A DNA stretch of 64,000 bases from Geothrix sp. (GTDB taxonomy: Bacteria; Acidobacteriota; Holophagae; Holophagales; Holophagaceae). Under the pieces are notes generated by a model, which saw only the letters and a program-made list of their open reading frames with translations, had not been told where the DNA came from and made no database searches. Where the stretch lies: assembly GCF_020622065.1 (NCBI RefSeq), contig NZ_JAHRYQ010000001.1, positions 1,426,001 through 1,490,000 on the forward strand. The letters are read 5' to 3'. Below, piece after piece: positions 28,867-37,172 of the stretch (position 1 is its first letter; each line of letters begins with the position of its first letter). Both the position numbers and the translations under genes were made by a program.

Positions 28867-29214
28867 CCGAGTGCAGACGGATCCCAATGGGCTGATGGCA
28901 AACAGCTAATGCGTGCGCGATAGACGCAAAAACTAAGATCAATGTCGTTTTGGTGCCCCTTTTTTCTTGAAGATGCCCCGTTTTCGGCAGTGAGAGTGGC
29001 TGTAAGTTGCATTGGGAGGCAGGGACTGAGGCTGGCGAGTGCGCTTGCGTCGGCCGGGTGGGCCGATGGGGATCTTGGGGCGAAATGCCGGGGCGGCCTG
29101 CCCGTCATCCATCCTTCGTTCAGGGGCGATGTGGCCCGAGGAAAAGCCTTGGCATCAAGATTCGGATCGCGCGATCGGGCTGATCCGTTTCCCGCACCCC
29201 TCGATGAGGTGACC
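28867..29214. other. gene-free stretch inside the left end
   Basis: No supported gene lies between the last left-end repeat and the small protein at 29215. An open frame reaching back to 28942 exists, but it has no ribosome site and its translated sequence looks non-coding. An AT-richer patch around 28920-28980 could hold a promoter, but no convincing pair of hexamers was seen. Confidence 0.5.
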
Positions 29215-29496
29215 ATGTGGATCAAGAGCAAGGAAGGACTTTTCAACTCGACCGCCTACCGGTCCATCGTGGCGGAGCACTTCCAGCCGGAAGGCCCCGG
29301 GGACAAGCCGATGTCGGTCGTGGTCGGCCACTTCCTGGGCCAGAAGAAGCGCGACACGGGAGCCAACACCGAATCCGATCCCTTCGATGCGATCGCCATC
29401 TACGAAGGCGAAGGCTGCAGCTACAGGGCGGACCAGGCCATCAAACGGATCAGCACCCACCTCGGCTGGCATTCCAAGCAGTGTGATGTCGGATGA
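29215..29496 (+). CDS. small cargo protein, unknown function
   Basis: I do not recognise this 93-aa protein. It starts at ATG 29215 (MWIKSKEGLFNSTAYRSIVAEHF) with GAGGTG just upstream, and the frame is open to TGA at 29496. A central segment, MSVVVGHFLGQKKRDTGANTESDPFDAIAIYEGEG, looks like alternating beta strands and turns. No signal peptide, transmembrane helix or metal motif is visible. It is the first gene inside the left end of the transposon. Absence of homology cannot be tested here, so its reality rests on the start context and composition. Confidence 0.5.
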   Translation: MWIKSKEGLFNSTAYRSIVAEHFQPEGPGDKPMSVVVGHFLGQKKRDTGANTESDPFDAIAIYEGEGCSYRADQAIKRISTHLGWHSKQCDVG

Positions 29497-29653
29497 CCTG
29501 ACCAGCGGGGAACCCGCAGGGGTGACGGCTGGGCTTGGCCACGGGTGAAAACGCGTGAGAAGCCTGACCGCCACAAAGATCCCAAGGCCGGATGTGTGCG
29601 GATTCTAGCGATTCCGCACATGCCACCCTTGGGATGGGCCAAGGGGGCGTGCG

Positions 29654-30409
29654 ATGGGTAGGGGATTGTCACCTTCGGTGGGGTTGAACCGACCCGAATC
29701 CCTGGTTCCGGGTGCTGTCACCGCATCCGTGGGACCGGATGACATCAGCGGGGCCATCGATGCGCTCGTGGCGACCGGGATGGACCGCTGGGATGCCGTG
29801 GTGTCCATGATCGCAGCGGGGATGGATCCGGCCGCGTTTCCGGCCTTGGCGGCCGTGCCCCGGAACTTCCTGCGCCACGAGGCCATGCGGAATCTCGAGA
29901 AGGCCATGATCGTCCTGCAGGGCATCGCGCAGGTGGATCCCAAGGGCGCCAACGCCGCGATGAACTTCATCCTGGAAGGGCGCACCATCTGTTACGACTA
30001 CCTCCAGAACCTGTCCGGTGGCATGAAATGGATCACCTCGCTGCCCAGGGACCTGACCGTCACTGGTCCCATGTTCATGGAGAAGCTTTCCGTGAAGGAC
30101 CTTCCGGAAAACCTGACGGCGGACCTGTTTCTGCGGGATTCCCCCGTCAGGACCCTTGGTAAGGGACTGCACATCTCCGGCAGCCTGGATCTTGGGAACA
30201 CGAAGATCACCACCCTGCCTGAAGGGTTGTGGGTGGACGGATTTCTGGATCTCACCAAAGCCAGGAAGTGGGACGGTCAGATCCCCGCTGGTGCCAGGAT
30301 CCGAACCCTTTACACCCCCCGGCATCCGAATGGTGATGGCCGTGACAGGCAGTCGATAAAGCTGAAGGAATGGCGCGCCCTTTACCCACACGGTGAACCA
30401 AGGGGATGA
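29654..30409 (+). CDS. cargo protein with leucine-rich-like repeats, unknown function
   Basis: The 251-aa product is not a family I can name. Residues about 35-110 are helical. Residues about 125-205 show a degenerate repeat of about 20 residues (LPRDLTVTGPMFMEKLSV, LPENLTADLFLRDSPV, LGKGLHISGSLDLGNTKI, LPEGLWVDGFLDL), in the style of bacterial leucine-rich or beta-solenoid proteins with LPxxLxVxGxLxL units. Such repeats usually bind proteins. ATG 29654 has AAGGGGG nine bases upstream. It lies among other small orphan genes in the cargo. It has no signal peptide, so a cytoplasmic role is likely. Confidence 0.6.
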   Translation: MGRGLSPSVGLNRPESLVPGAVTASVGPDDISGAIDALVATGMDRWDAVVSMIAAGMDPAAFPALAAVPRNFLRHEAMRNLEKAMIVLQGIAQVDPKGANAAMNFILEGRTICYDYLQNLSGGMKWITSLPRDLTVTGPMFMEKLSVKDLPENLTADLFLRDSPVRTLGKGLHISGSLDLGNTKITTLPEGLWVDGFLDLTKARKWDGQIPAGARIRTLYTPRHPNGDGRDRQSIKLKEWRALYPHGEPRG

Positions 30410-30425
30410 ACCCTCTGTGGCTGGA

Positions 30426-30641
30426 TCAGTCGCTGATTTCCCGCAATTGGAAGCGACTCCCGGGTGAACCGGCGACAGGCATCAGATCAATCTCTTCGAT
30501 GTCGAAACCTTCCTCTTGCAGGCTTTCACGGGAAAATGCGATGGCTGCCTCGCGGCTGTCGAAGACCCCGAGTTCCGTTTCGGTGTCCGGATCCCAAGCG
30601 CCGTTGGGATTGGGATCGACTTCCAGCAGAACGATCTTCAT
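30426..30641 (-). CDS. small acidic cargo protein, unknown function
   Basis: The 71-aa product is strongly acidic (MKIVLLEVDPNPNGAWD, then TETELGVFDSREAAIAFSRE, ending FQLREISD). It has a beta-alpha-beta look and no membrane or metal motif. It is convergent with the repeat protein at 29654 and ends 16 bp from it. The next gene upstream on the same strand ends 27 bp away, so the pair may be one transcript. AAGGG lies upstream of the ATG. I do not recognise the family. Confidence 0.5.
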   Translation of the reverse strand: MKIVLLEVDPNPNGAWDPDTETELGVFDSREAAIAFSRESLQEEGFDIEEIDLMPVAGSPGSRFQLREISD

Positions 30642-30668
30642 GGGCGGCCCTTGTGGTGAAGCCCAATT

Positions 30669-31097
30669 CTAGTCCGAAACCGGCCCGGCCACTGACTTGC
30701 GCCTGTCCCTGGCCTTCTTCAGGGCTTCCCGCCGGTGTTTCGGGCAGTAGGTCAGCAGCCAGTCGCCCACCGAGCCGGTCATTCCGGGCTTGCCGCAGGT
30801 CTCGCAGATGGTGGCGGACTGTTCCTCGGCAGCTTCGGTCAGTTCAATCGCCTCATCGGACACGGACCCGCCAGTCAGGTAGAAGCGCAGGGTTCCGTAT
30901 TTCTCCTTCACCTGACAGGCGCGCATCGGCGCTTGGCCTTCAGCCAACTGCTGGCGGGCCATGCCCTCCAGGGCCGTGCAGAGGTCCCATATGAGCGGGT
31001 GCCAGCCCGGTCCCGCACTGAGGGAAAGGATCCGTTCCTTTTCCCCGAACAGGATCGGGAATGCCGCCGGGAAGGGCCTCCAGTCGATCATGCCCAT
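30669..31097 (-). CDS. small zinc-ribbon-like cargo protein, unknown function
   Basis: The 142-aa protein contains a probable zinc site near the C-terminus: CETCGKPGMTGSVGDWLLTYCPKH, with two cysteines, a 17-residue spacer, then Cys-Pro-Lys-His. The N-terminal part (MGMIDWRPFPAAFPILFGEKERI) and the segment VKEKYGTLRFYLTGG look globular. ATG 31097 is chosen because AAAGGA lies eight bases upstream; an earlier in-frame start at 31148 lacks a ribosome site. A basic tail (KKARDRRKS) could contact nucleic acid. I cannot assign a function. Confidence 0.55.
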   Translation of the reverse strand: MGMIDWRPFPAAFPILFGEKERILSLSAGPGWHPLIWDLCTALEGMARQQLAEGQAPMRACQVKEKYGTLRFYLTGGSVSDEAIELTEAAEEQSATICETCGKPGMTGSVGDWLLTYCPKHRREALKKARDRRKSVAGPVSD

Positions 31098-31148
31098 GTC
31101 CGGTGTCCTTTCAGGCGGCTGGTCTGTCAGTTCGTCGCGCGGCCCCAT

Positions 31149-31540
31149 TCTGAGCCGTCGAGGGGGTCTTGGGAGGGAGGTGGAATCGGCCCGGCGGACC
31201 CGCGGGGATCATGAGGCAATTGGTGGGCTCCAATTCCCGGACGTCCGCTCTAAGGTGGAAGCCTTGCCGGGGGTAGTCATGTGGCAGGGGCATCCCGGGA
31301 TTTCGATATGACCGGATGGCATATGGGTGCCGTATTCATTGAAGTTGGGCAAACCGTTTTCCATAAATATAAAACTTACAACACTTGAAACGGCATGACC
31401 CACCAGGTTTAGCGGTTGATTCCGGCGCGCGGAAAGAACACTATCTAAATGAACAGGCCACCCATTGGAACCCGAATGTCTTCCCCATTTCTTCATGCCA
31501 GTGCCGGATTCGGCACCGACCCCGTTCGTGCGTGGCCGTG
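31149..31540 (+). promoter_or_regulatory. intergenic region with candidate promoter of the vsr-dcm unit
   Basis: No gene is supported here. An AT-rich island at 31350-31385 stands out. TTGGGC at 31345-31350 and TATAAA at 31368-31373 are 17 bp apart and point towards vsr. The -10 is good but the -35 is weak. That would leave a leader of about 160 nt before vsr. The open frame before the Vsr start is not homologous to Vsr. Confidence 0.35.
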
Positions 31541-31966
31541 ATGGGAAAGGCGACCCCGCTGACACGATCCGAGGTCATGGCGCGAATCCGCGGCCGGGAC
31601 ACCTCGCCGGAACTGGCCCTGCGCAAGGAACTGCACGCGCGTGGTGCCCGCTTCCGGGTGGACTACCGGATCCCGGGGGTCGGAAGGGTCGACATCGCGT
31701 TCACCCGCCGGCGGCTGGCCATCTTCGTGGACGGCTGCTTCTGGCACTGCTGCCCGGAGCATGGGGTCAGGCCGAAAACCAACGTCGCGTTCTGGCGGGA
31801 CAAGCTGGACGGCAACCGGGCCAGGGATGCCAAGCAGGTCCTGGTGCTCCGGTCCATGGGCTGGTCCGTGATCAGGGTGTGGGAACACGACCTGGAGGCG
31901 GATCTGGCATCGGTCACCAGGACGGTATTGGAAGTGTTGCATTCACCTGAGGAAGACCATCAATGA
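31541..31966 (+). CDS. vsr: very short patch repair endonuclease
   Basis: The 141-aa enzyme belongs to the Vsr family, which nicks at T:G mismatches produced by deamination of 5-methylcytosine. The catalytic region is GRVDIAFTRRRLAIFVDGCFWHCCPEHG, with Asp51 and His69 at the positions of the E. coli Asp51 and conserved His. The N-terminal RSEVMARIRGRDTSPELALRKELHARG is also typical. ATG 31541 is chosen because Vsr proteins start at this point; GTG 31538 is an alternative. It overlaps the cytosine methyltransferase by ATGA, and the pairing of Vsr with a C5 methyltransferase explains its role. Confidence 0.92.
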   Translation: MGKATPLTRSEVMARIRGRDTSPELALRKELHARGARFRVDYRIPGVGRVDIAFTRRRLAIFVDGCFWHCCPEHGVRPKTNVAFWRDKLDGNRARDAKQVLVLRSMGWSVIRVWEHDLEADLASVTRTVLEVLHSPEEDHQ

Positions 31967-33573
31967 AGACCGATCGTTCGCATTGCTCACCGAAATCCGG
32001 CGTGGTGGAAGGCGCGGAGACGACGCCCGAACCGTCCAAGGCCAAGGTGAAGGCGCTCATGGCAAGGAAGCTCAAGCGGATCCAGGACGGGGGGGAGATC
32101 CGCACCCTAGACCTGTTCGCGGGCTGCGGCGGCATCGCCCTGGGTTTCCACGCGGCCGGCTACCAGACGGTCGGCGCGGTGGAGATCGATCCCTTCGCGG
32201 CGCTGTCCTTCGCCAGGAACTTCGGGAAGCACGCGCCCCACGCCGACCCGGCGACGCTGGGCCTCCCGAGGGACATCACCAAGCTGGACCCACCCGAATT
32301 CCTTGCGGGGCTGGGGATCAAAGGCCCCGTGGACGATTCCGTCGATGTCCTGGTCGGCGGCCCGCCCTGTCAGGCTTTCGCCCGTGTGGGACGGGCCAAG
32401 CTGCGCGAGGTGGACAGCCACCCCCAGGCGTTCAAGCAGGATCCGCGCGGGAACCTCTACCTGCGTTACCTGGCCTACATTCGGGCCACCCGGCCGCTGG
32501 CGATCCTGATGGAGAATGTGCCGGACGTCCTGAACTACGGCGGGCACAACATCTCCCAGGAAGTGTGCGAGATCCTGGAAGCGGAAGGCTATTCCTGCAA
32601 GTACACCCTGCTGAACAGCGCCTACTATGGCGTCCCGCAGATGCGTGAACGGATGTTCCTGGTCGCCATCCACGGCGTTGCCAAGCGCAGCTTCGAGTTC
32701 CCCAAACCGACCCACTTCGTGAACCTGCCTTCGGGGTATGAGCACACGCGGGTGGTGGCACTGAAGGCGACCCGTGGGGGTGGTGGGAGCCTTTTCAACG
32801 ATGACATCTTCAGCAGCGACGAAAACCACCTTGAACGGCCGCCCGTGCCCAAGGTTGGCCTCCCGCCGTCCATCACGGTGGAACAGGCGATCTATGACCT
32901 TCCGTTCCTTGACGCGGCCAAGCTGCTGAAGGACGGGGATCTGATCCGGGGCGCCAAGCGGTTCGACAAGCCCTTGCCCTACGGCAGCGAACCCCATACC
33001 GGCTACGCGCGCCTGATGCGGGAGTGGCCCGGGTTCGAGGCCAGGGACGGGGTGTATGACCACGTCATCCGCTACCTGCCCCGTGACTTCAAGCTCTTCA
33101 AGCGGATGAAGCCGGGGGACCAGTATCCCCAGGCGTATGCGATGGCCGTGACCATGTTCAAGGAGGAATACCGGAAGCTGCAGCGGAAGGGGCACGCCCC
33201 GGCCGAAGGCACCAAGGCATGGCAGGTGCTGTGGGATTCGTTCGTCCCACCCTATGACGCCAGCAAGTTCCCGAATAAGTGGCGGAAGCTGGAGGCCGAC
33301 ATGCCGTCCCGGACGCTGCTGGCGCACCTGGGCAAGGATTCCTATTCGCACATCCACCCGGACAACGGGCAGGGTCGGACCATCTCCGTCCGGGATGGCG
33401 CGCGCCTGCAGTCCTTCCCGGACGGGTTCCTGTTCGAGGGCACCATCAACCCGGCCTTCAAGCAGATCGGCAACGCGGTCCCGCCCCTGATGGCCTATGC
33501 GCTGGCCCGGAACATCCGCGCGGCGCTCGGGGCGAAGGAACTGAAGGACATCAGGGTCGGCTACATCCTCTGA
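31963..33573 (+). CDS. DNA (cytosine-5-)-methyltransferase
   Basis: The 536-aa protein carries all main C5-methyltransferase motifs. Motif I is LDLFAGCGGIALGFHAAGY (residues 49-67), motif IV GGPPCQAFARVGR with catalytic Cys136, motif VI ENV at 184-186 and motif VIII QMRERMFLVA. The late motifs are in RTISVRDGARLQSFPDGF and QIGNAVPPLMAYALA. A long target-recognition region lies between, about residues 240-440. The first 45 residues are a charged extension. It modifies one cytosine of an unknown sequence. The convergent McrB/McrC-like genes next to it are probably the restriction half. Confidence 0.93.
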   Translation: MKTDRSHCSPKSGVVEGAETTPEPSKAKVKALMARKLKRIQDGGEIRTLDLFAGCGGIALGFHAAGYQTVGAVEIDPFAALSFARNFGKHAPHADPATLGLPRDITKLDPPEFLAGLGIKGPVDDSVDVLVGGPPCQAFARVGRAKLREVDSHPQAFKQDPRGNLYLRYLAYIRATRPLAILMENVPDVLNYGGHNISQEVCEILEAEGYSCKYTLLNSAYYGVPQMRERMFLVAIHGVAKRSFEFPKPTHFVNLPSGYEHTRVVALKATRGGGGSLFNDDIFSSDENHLERPPVPKVGLPPSITVEQAIYDLPFLDAAKLLKDGDLIRGAKRFDKPLPYGSEPHTGYARLMREWPGFEARDGVYDHVIRYLPRDFKLFKRMKPGDQYPQAYAMAVTMFKEEYRKLQRKGHAPAEGTKAWQVLWDSFVPPYDASKFPNKWRKLEADMPSRTLLAHLGKDSYSHIHPDNGQGRTISVRDGARLQSFPDGFLFEGTINPAFKQIGNAVPPLMAYALARNIRAALGAKELKDIRVGYIL

Positions 33574-33600
33574 CGTGTTGGGCCTATCCGGCCCGGCCCA

Positions 33601-35262
33601 TCAGGCGGGTATGGGGGGCAGGACGGAAGCCAGGAGTTCCTGGACCTGGCTGACCCCCATGCCCGGTCGCATCGAGATGGCCCCGAACCGGTATTCCCGG
33701 TGGTATCCCTTCTGGAAGAACACTTCCGGTGAATCCGATTCCCGCCATTCCGCCCCCCGGTCCCTGACCTCCCGGTTGGGTGTCAGCAGGAACGCGCTTC
33801 GGATCGGGTGTTCCATGACGCCGCCAGCGCGAGCCATGACCAGGGCGTCCTTGTACATGTGGGTGGAGGCGATGGCGGAATCCAGCGCCTGTTCCACCCG
33901 GTATTTCGCGTCCAGGATCACCGTCGGGACCCACTTGCCAGGGGCTTCCACGTCGATCGCGATGTCCGGGTTCATGGGGCGGGAATAGCTTCCCACCGCG
34001 GGGGCCGGGACCTTCCAGATCTCCCCATAGGTCGGCTGGAAGGTCAGCCGGTAGGGGCCGAACTTGAAGGGTTTCGCGTCCAGTTTGACGGTGAGGCAGC
34101 CCTGGGACATCCGGTCCTCCAGGGTCTCCTTCCAGCCTTCCGCGCCAAGCAGTCCGGATGCCGCCCGGAGGATCCGAAGGAAGGACCAGAACTCATAGAG
34201 GTCGTAGGTCCGGTTGACGGGGATGTCCATGAAGTCGCCGGCGATGTCCCCGATGCCCGCCATGAAGGCCCGATAGGTCTCATGGAAGGTCCGGTAGGCC
34301 GGAACCCTACGGAAGACGTGGCTGGTCTGGATGCCGCCGTAGGTCGGCTTGACCCCATCGAACAGCGGCAGGGTGGTCAGCCGCATCAGGCGCTGGAGCA
34401 TGCCCGTGACGCGCTTGCGCATCAACGGTGGTGCCGGGCGGCGTTCCCTCTCCAGCCGATCAAGGGACTTCTGCACCCTGGCCAGGAATCCCTGCCACAT
34501 GTGAAGCACGGCGAGCATATCGGAATGCTCACGGCGCCTGTTGTCGGTCTGGAGGATGGTCCGGGAGACCATTTCGGGGTAACGCCCACCAAGACGATCG
34601 ATCACCTTCCGGACGGACGGTTCAAGGCGGTCCAGTTCCGCGTCCGGTAGGCGCTTGGCGCTTCGCAGCGCCCTTGCCAGGGCCATGGGCGTGGTGATCC
34701 CGCCATGTCCGAACGGGACCATCTTCTGATGCCGTTCCCCGTTCAGCCACGGGGCGCGGTCAATCTCTCGGACAGCGTGTTCCATCCTGCTGAACCAGCG
34801 GCTGAGGTATTCAAACCTGGCGATCTCGGGAGGGCGGTCCAGACCGCGATCGAAGCCGACCTTGTGTCCCGCGATCGACGCGATCGCCAGGGAATCATCG
34901 ATGATGTCCCCGATCATCTTCAGGTAGTCATCCCGCGTCAGCTTCGCCGTGGCGGGGTCGGTCGTGACCGTCACCTGCAGCGGGGCTTCGCCGGGACTGA
35001 CCAGCTTCAGTTCGGCAGTCCCGGCGTGGAATCCGATGGACCATGGCCACCACGCGCAGGTCGGCGACTTCGCGATGCAGACCAGTGGCTGGTCATTGAG
35101 GGACAGTTGCAGGGCGTAGACGTCCGTTTCCGGGGGATGGGTGGTGACCAGGTGGACATCCATGCCCTCCGCCAACCGCCCTTCCGGCACCGGATCGGTG
35201 GCCGGGTGGAGCTGGAACACTTCGCCATCCGGAAGGCGAAGGTCGATCCTGGCCTTGCTCAT
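33601..35262 (-). CDS. DUF2357 PD-(D/E)XK nuclease, McrC-like partner of the GTPase
   Basis: The 553-aa protein is of the DUF2357/DUF524 type found as the second restriction gene in LlaJI- and BsuMI-like systems. The N-terminal half is a DNA-binding-type beta domain plus helices. The C-terminal half has a PD-(D/E)XK site: Glu357 in YDLYEFW, Pro432-Asp433 in NPDIAIDVEA and Asp451-x-Lys453 in VILDAKYR. In these systems the McrB-like partner provides NTP hydrolysis and this protein cuts DNA. It starts at ATG 35262 in a four-base overlap with the GTPase gene. It is convergent with the methyltransferase, ending 27 bp from it. Confidence 0.85.
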   Translation of the reverse strand: MSKARIDLRLPDGEVFQLHPATDPVPEGRLAEGMDVHLVTTHPPETDVYALQLSLNDQPLVCIAKSPTCAWWPWSIGFHAGTAELKLVSPGEAPLQVTVTTDPATAKLTRDDYLKMIGDIIDDSLAIASIAGHKVGFDRGLDRPPEIARFEYLSRWFSRMEHAVREIDRAPWLNGERHQKMVPFGHGGITTPMALARALRSAKRLPDAELDRLEPSVRKVIDRLGGRYPEMVSRTILQTDNRRREHSDMLAVLHMWQGFLARVQKSLDRLERERRPAPPLMRKRVTGMLQRLMRLTTLPLFDGVKPTYGGIQTSHVFRRVPAYRTFHETYRAFMAGIGDIAGDFMDIPVNRTYDLYEFWSFLRILRAASGLLGAEGWKETLEDRMSQGCLTVKLDAKPFKFGPYRLTFQPTYGEIWKVPAPAVGSYSRPMNPDIAIDVEAPGKWVPTVILDAKYRVEQALDSAIASTHMYKDALVMARAGGVMEHPIRSAFLLTPNREVRDRGAEWRESDSPEVFFQKGYHREYRFGAISMRPGMGVSQVQELLASVLPPIPA

Positions 35263-36860
35263 GACCAGTATTGGAAGGACTCGAATTCATCGAGATCCTG
35301 CTTCATCTGGCGCACCTTCGCCAGGGACTTGGGCAGGCCCGCGAACAGGGTCTCCAACTGGTCGAGCACGCCCGAATGGCGCCTACTGCCCTTCAGCTTC
35401 GTGAGGATCTTCTGGTGAACCTGGACGTCCATGGCTTCGGCCGCCAGCAGGGACTTCGCATTGGCGAAACCCAGGAACTTCACCATCTCCTTGACGGTCC
35501 GGTACCCGAAGTGAAGCCCAAATGGCTCAAGTGCTGCGTGGAGGTCATTGATGAAGGCGCCGAAAGCGGCATCGCCCGCGTGCGCGCAGGCCGGATCTGA
35601 GGCGATGGCGGTCAGGTAGGTGGGGATGTCCACTTCGCTCATGTCGATCACGTTGGCCCGGTCCAGCAGCTTCGGGCTGAACGGCCGGGTGGTCTCGTCC
35701 ATGTTCACGGTGCCTACGATGTAGAGGTTCGCCGGCCATGGGATGGACTTCGGAACGCCGGCTTCCGCCTCGTCGACATCGTGCAGATGGATGTCGCCGC
35801 CCGTTTCCATCGCGCTCATGATGTCCGCGAAGTAGTGTTCGGGCTGGGCCAGGTTCATCTCATCGAGGCAGACGAACATCGGCATGTCCCGATTGGCGTT
35901 GGCCCTGATCAGGGCTTCCAGGAAGCGGGTGGACCGGTACTTCCCGGTCACGGAATCCAGGTAGCCCAGCAGGTGGGCGGGTTCGGTCCAGTCCGGCCGT
36001 ACCGGGATCAGCATGAAGTTGTCGTTGGCCAGCTTCAGGTCCGGGATTCCGACGACCGCATACGAATAGCATCTGGCCAGTAGGGTTTTGCCGGTCCCGG
36101 AGATGCCTGTCAGCAGGACGAAGTGCTTCTGCGCCTGATGATTCATGGCCACGTGATAGCGGTGGACCAGGGTATCGGGGAAGACCCCGCCCAGGTTCTT
36201 GACCCGTTTCACGATCTCCTTTGGGTCCACATCCGCCGGTTCAAGACCCACGCCCACGAAGGTCGCAGCCGTGGATGCGCCGGCCCTGGAGATCGGGACC
36301 GGGGGCAGGTGCTTTCGGATGAATTCAAGGTAGGAGATCTCAACCGGGTCCAGCGTTCCACCACGCTTCACGTCAGCGTAGTAGGCCATCGTCGGGGGGA
36401 CGCTGATGCCAATCCATGGATCGGCCAGATCGATGGATGTGGGATCCGAATCCGGCGTTGGGGTGACGGACCCGCCGGGCTGGCGAAGATACAGGGAACC
36501 TTCATGAAGATAGACGCGGACCTTGCTGGTGTCCCCGGCCTGGGCCTTGATCGCGGTCTGCCTTGCCGCCAGCGCCTTCAGGGCGGGCTTCCCCTTGTAG
36601 ACCAGGGCTAGATTCAGGAAACAGCCGTTGGGCAGGACAAATGTCGTCAGGAAGCTGAAGGGGGCGTCGGCATCCGCAAGCGCCTTGAAATCCACGTTGA
36701 GGATGTTGAACAGGCCGACTCGGACGCCATTCTCCATCGCGAAAGGGCCATTGCTGGCACTGAGGGCTTCCCGCTTGCCGGTGCGGGCGGTGGCGCCCGG
36801 AACCGACCGTTCCAGCCATTCCAGGAAAGTGCCGTATTCGTCTTCAGCAATGCTGGGCAT
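35259..36860 (-). CDS. McrB-like AAA+ GTPase of a restriction system
   Basis: The 533-aa protein has an MrcB-type N-terminal domain (about 1-190) and an AAA+ domain. Walker A is GISGTGKT at 252-259 and Walker B is FVCLDEMN with Asp333-Glu334. The McrB signature region reads VGTVNMDETTRPFSPKLLDRAN, with an MDE where classic McrB has NTAD. McrB-like subunits assemble as hexamers and power DNA translocation for a nuclease partner, here the next gene. ATG 36860 has GGAGT six to ten bases upstream and is preferred over 36938. This with the methyltransferase and Vsr resembles a LlaJI-type GTP-dependent restriction-modification set. Confidence 0.88.
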   Translation of the reverse strand: MPSIAEDEYGTFLEWLERSVPGATARTGKREALSASNGPFAMENGVRVGLFNILNVDFKALADADAPFSFLTTFVLPNGCFLNLALVYKGKPALKALAARQTAIKAQAGDTSKVRVYLHEGSLYLRQPGGSVTPTPDSDPTSIDLADPWIGISVPPTMAYYADVKRGGTLDPVEISYLEFIRKHLPPVPISRAGASTAATFVGVGLEPADVDPKEIVKRVKNLGGVFPDTLVHRYHVAMNHQAQKHFVLLTGISGTGKTLLARCYSYAVVGIPDLKLANDNFMLIPVRPDWTEPAHLLGYLDSVTGKYRSTRFLEALIRANANRDMPMFVCLDEMNLAQPEHYFADIMSAMETGGDIHLHDVDEAEAGVPKSIPWPANLYIVGTVNMDETTRPFSPKLLDRANVIDMSEVDIPTYLTAIASDPACAHAGDAAFGAFINDLHAALEPFGLHFGYRTVKEMVKFLGFANAKSLLAAEAMDVQVHQKILTKLKGSRRHSGVLDQLETLFAGLPKSLAKVRQMKQDLDEFESFQYWS

Positions 36861-37172
36861 CTTGACTCCGACCACACTCGTTTTCAGACCAGTTGACCGC
36901 TGGAGCCTACCATCTGGGGCTGTGGACCGCAAAGTCACATATCCTGTCCATTCCCATTGAAATCGATGCGAATGCCACGTGGTTCAACCCTTCGCATCCG
37001 GTGCCATCCGAAGCCCCGCGACTGGCGCAGGTTTCAGGCGAACAACCGCGGCCGGCCTAGGTCCACGGGCCAGGATTGTGGAATGGGGATTCCCTGCGGT
37101 GTGTGTCGATTTCTACACGGATGGCGCGCAAAAGTGGGCTGGGTGCGTGTCTTGGGGGCAGAATCCGCTTCG
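36861..37172. other. intergenic region with left copy of an 18-bp direct repeat
   Basis: No gene is supported between the divergent GTPase and zinc-finger genes. The stretch contains ACTGGCGCAGGTTTCAGG at 37021-37038, which recurs with one mismatch after the zinc-finger gene. It must also contain promoters for both divergent genes, but no clear hexamers were found. Confidence 0.5.
37021..37038 (+). repeat. 18-bp direct repeat, left copy
   Basis: ACTGGCGCAGGTTTCAGG; the partner at 38819-38836 differs only at the sixth base. Similarity extends weakly upstream (CC-AAG-CCC pattern). The pair brackets the low-GC zinc-finger gene. Confidence 0.7.

Noticed and set aside
28942-29214. N-terminal extension of the first cargo gene
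   Set aside because: No ribosome site at the upstream ATG, and the sequence reads as non-coding; ATG 29215 has a good context.
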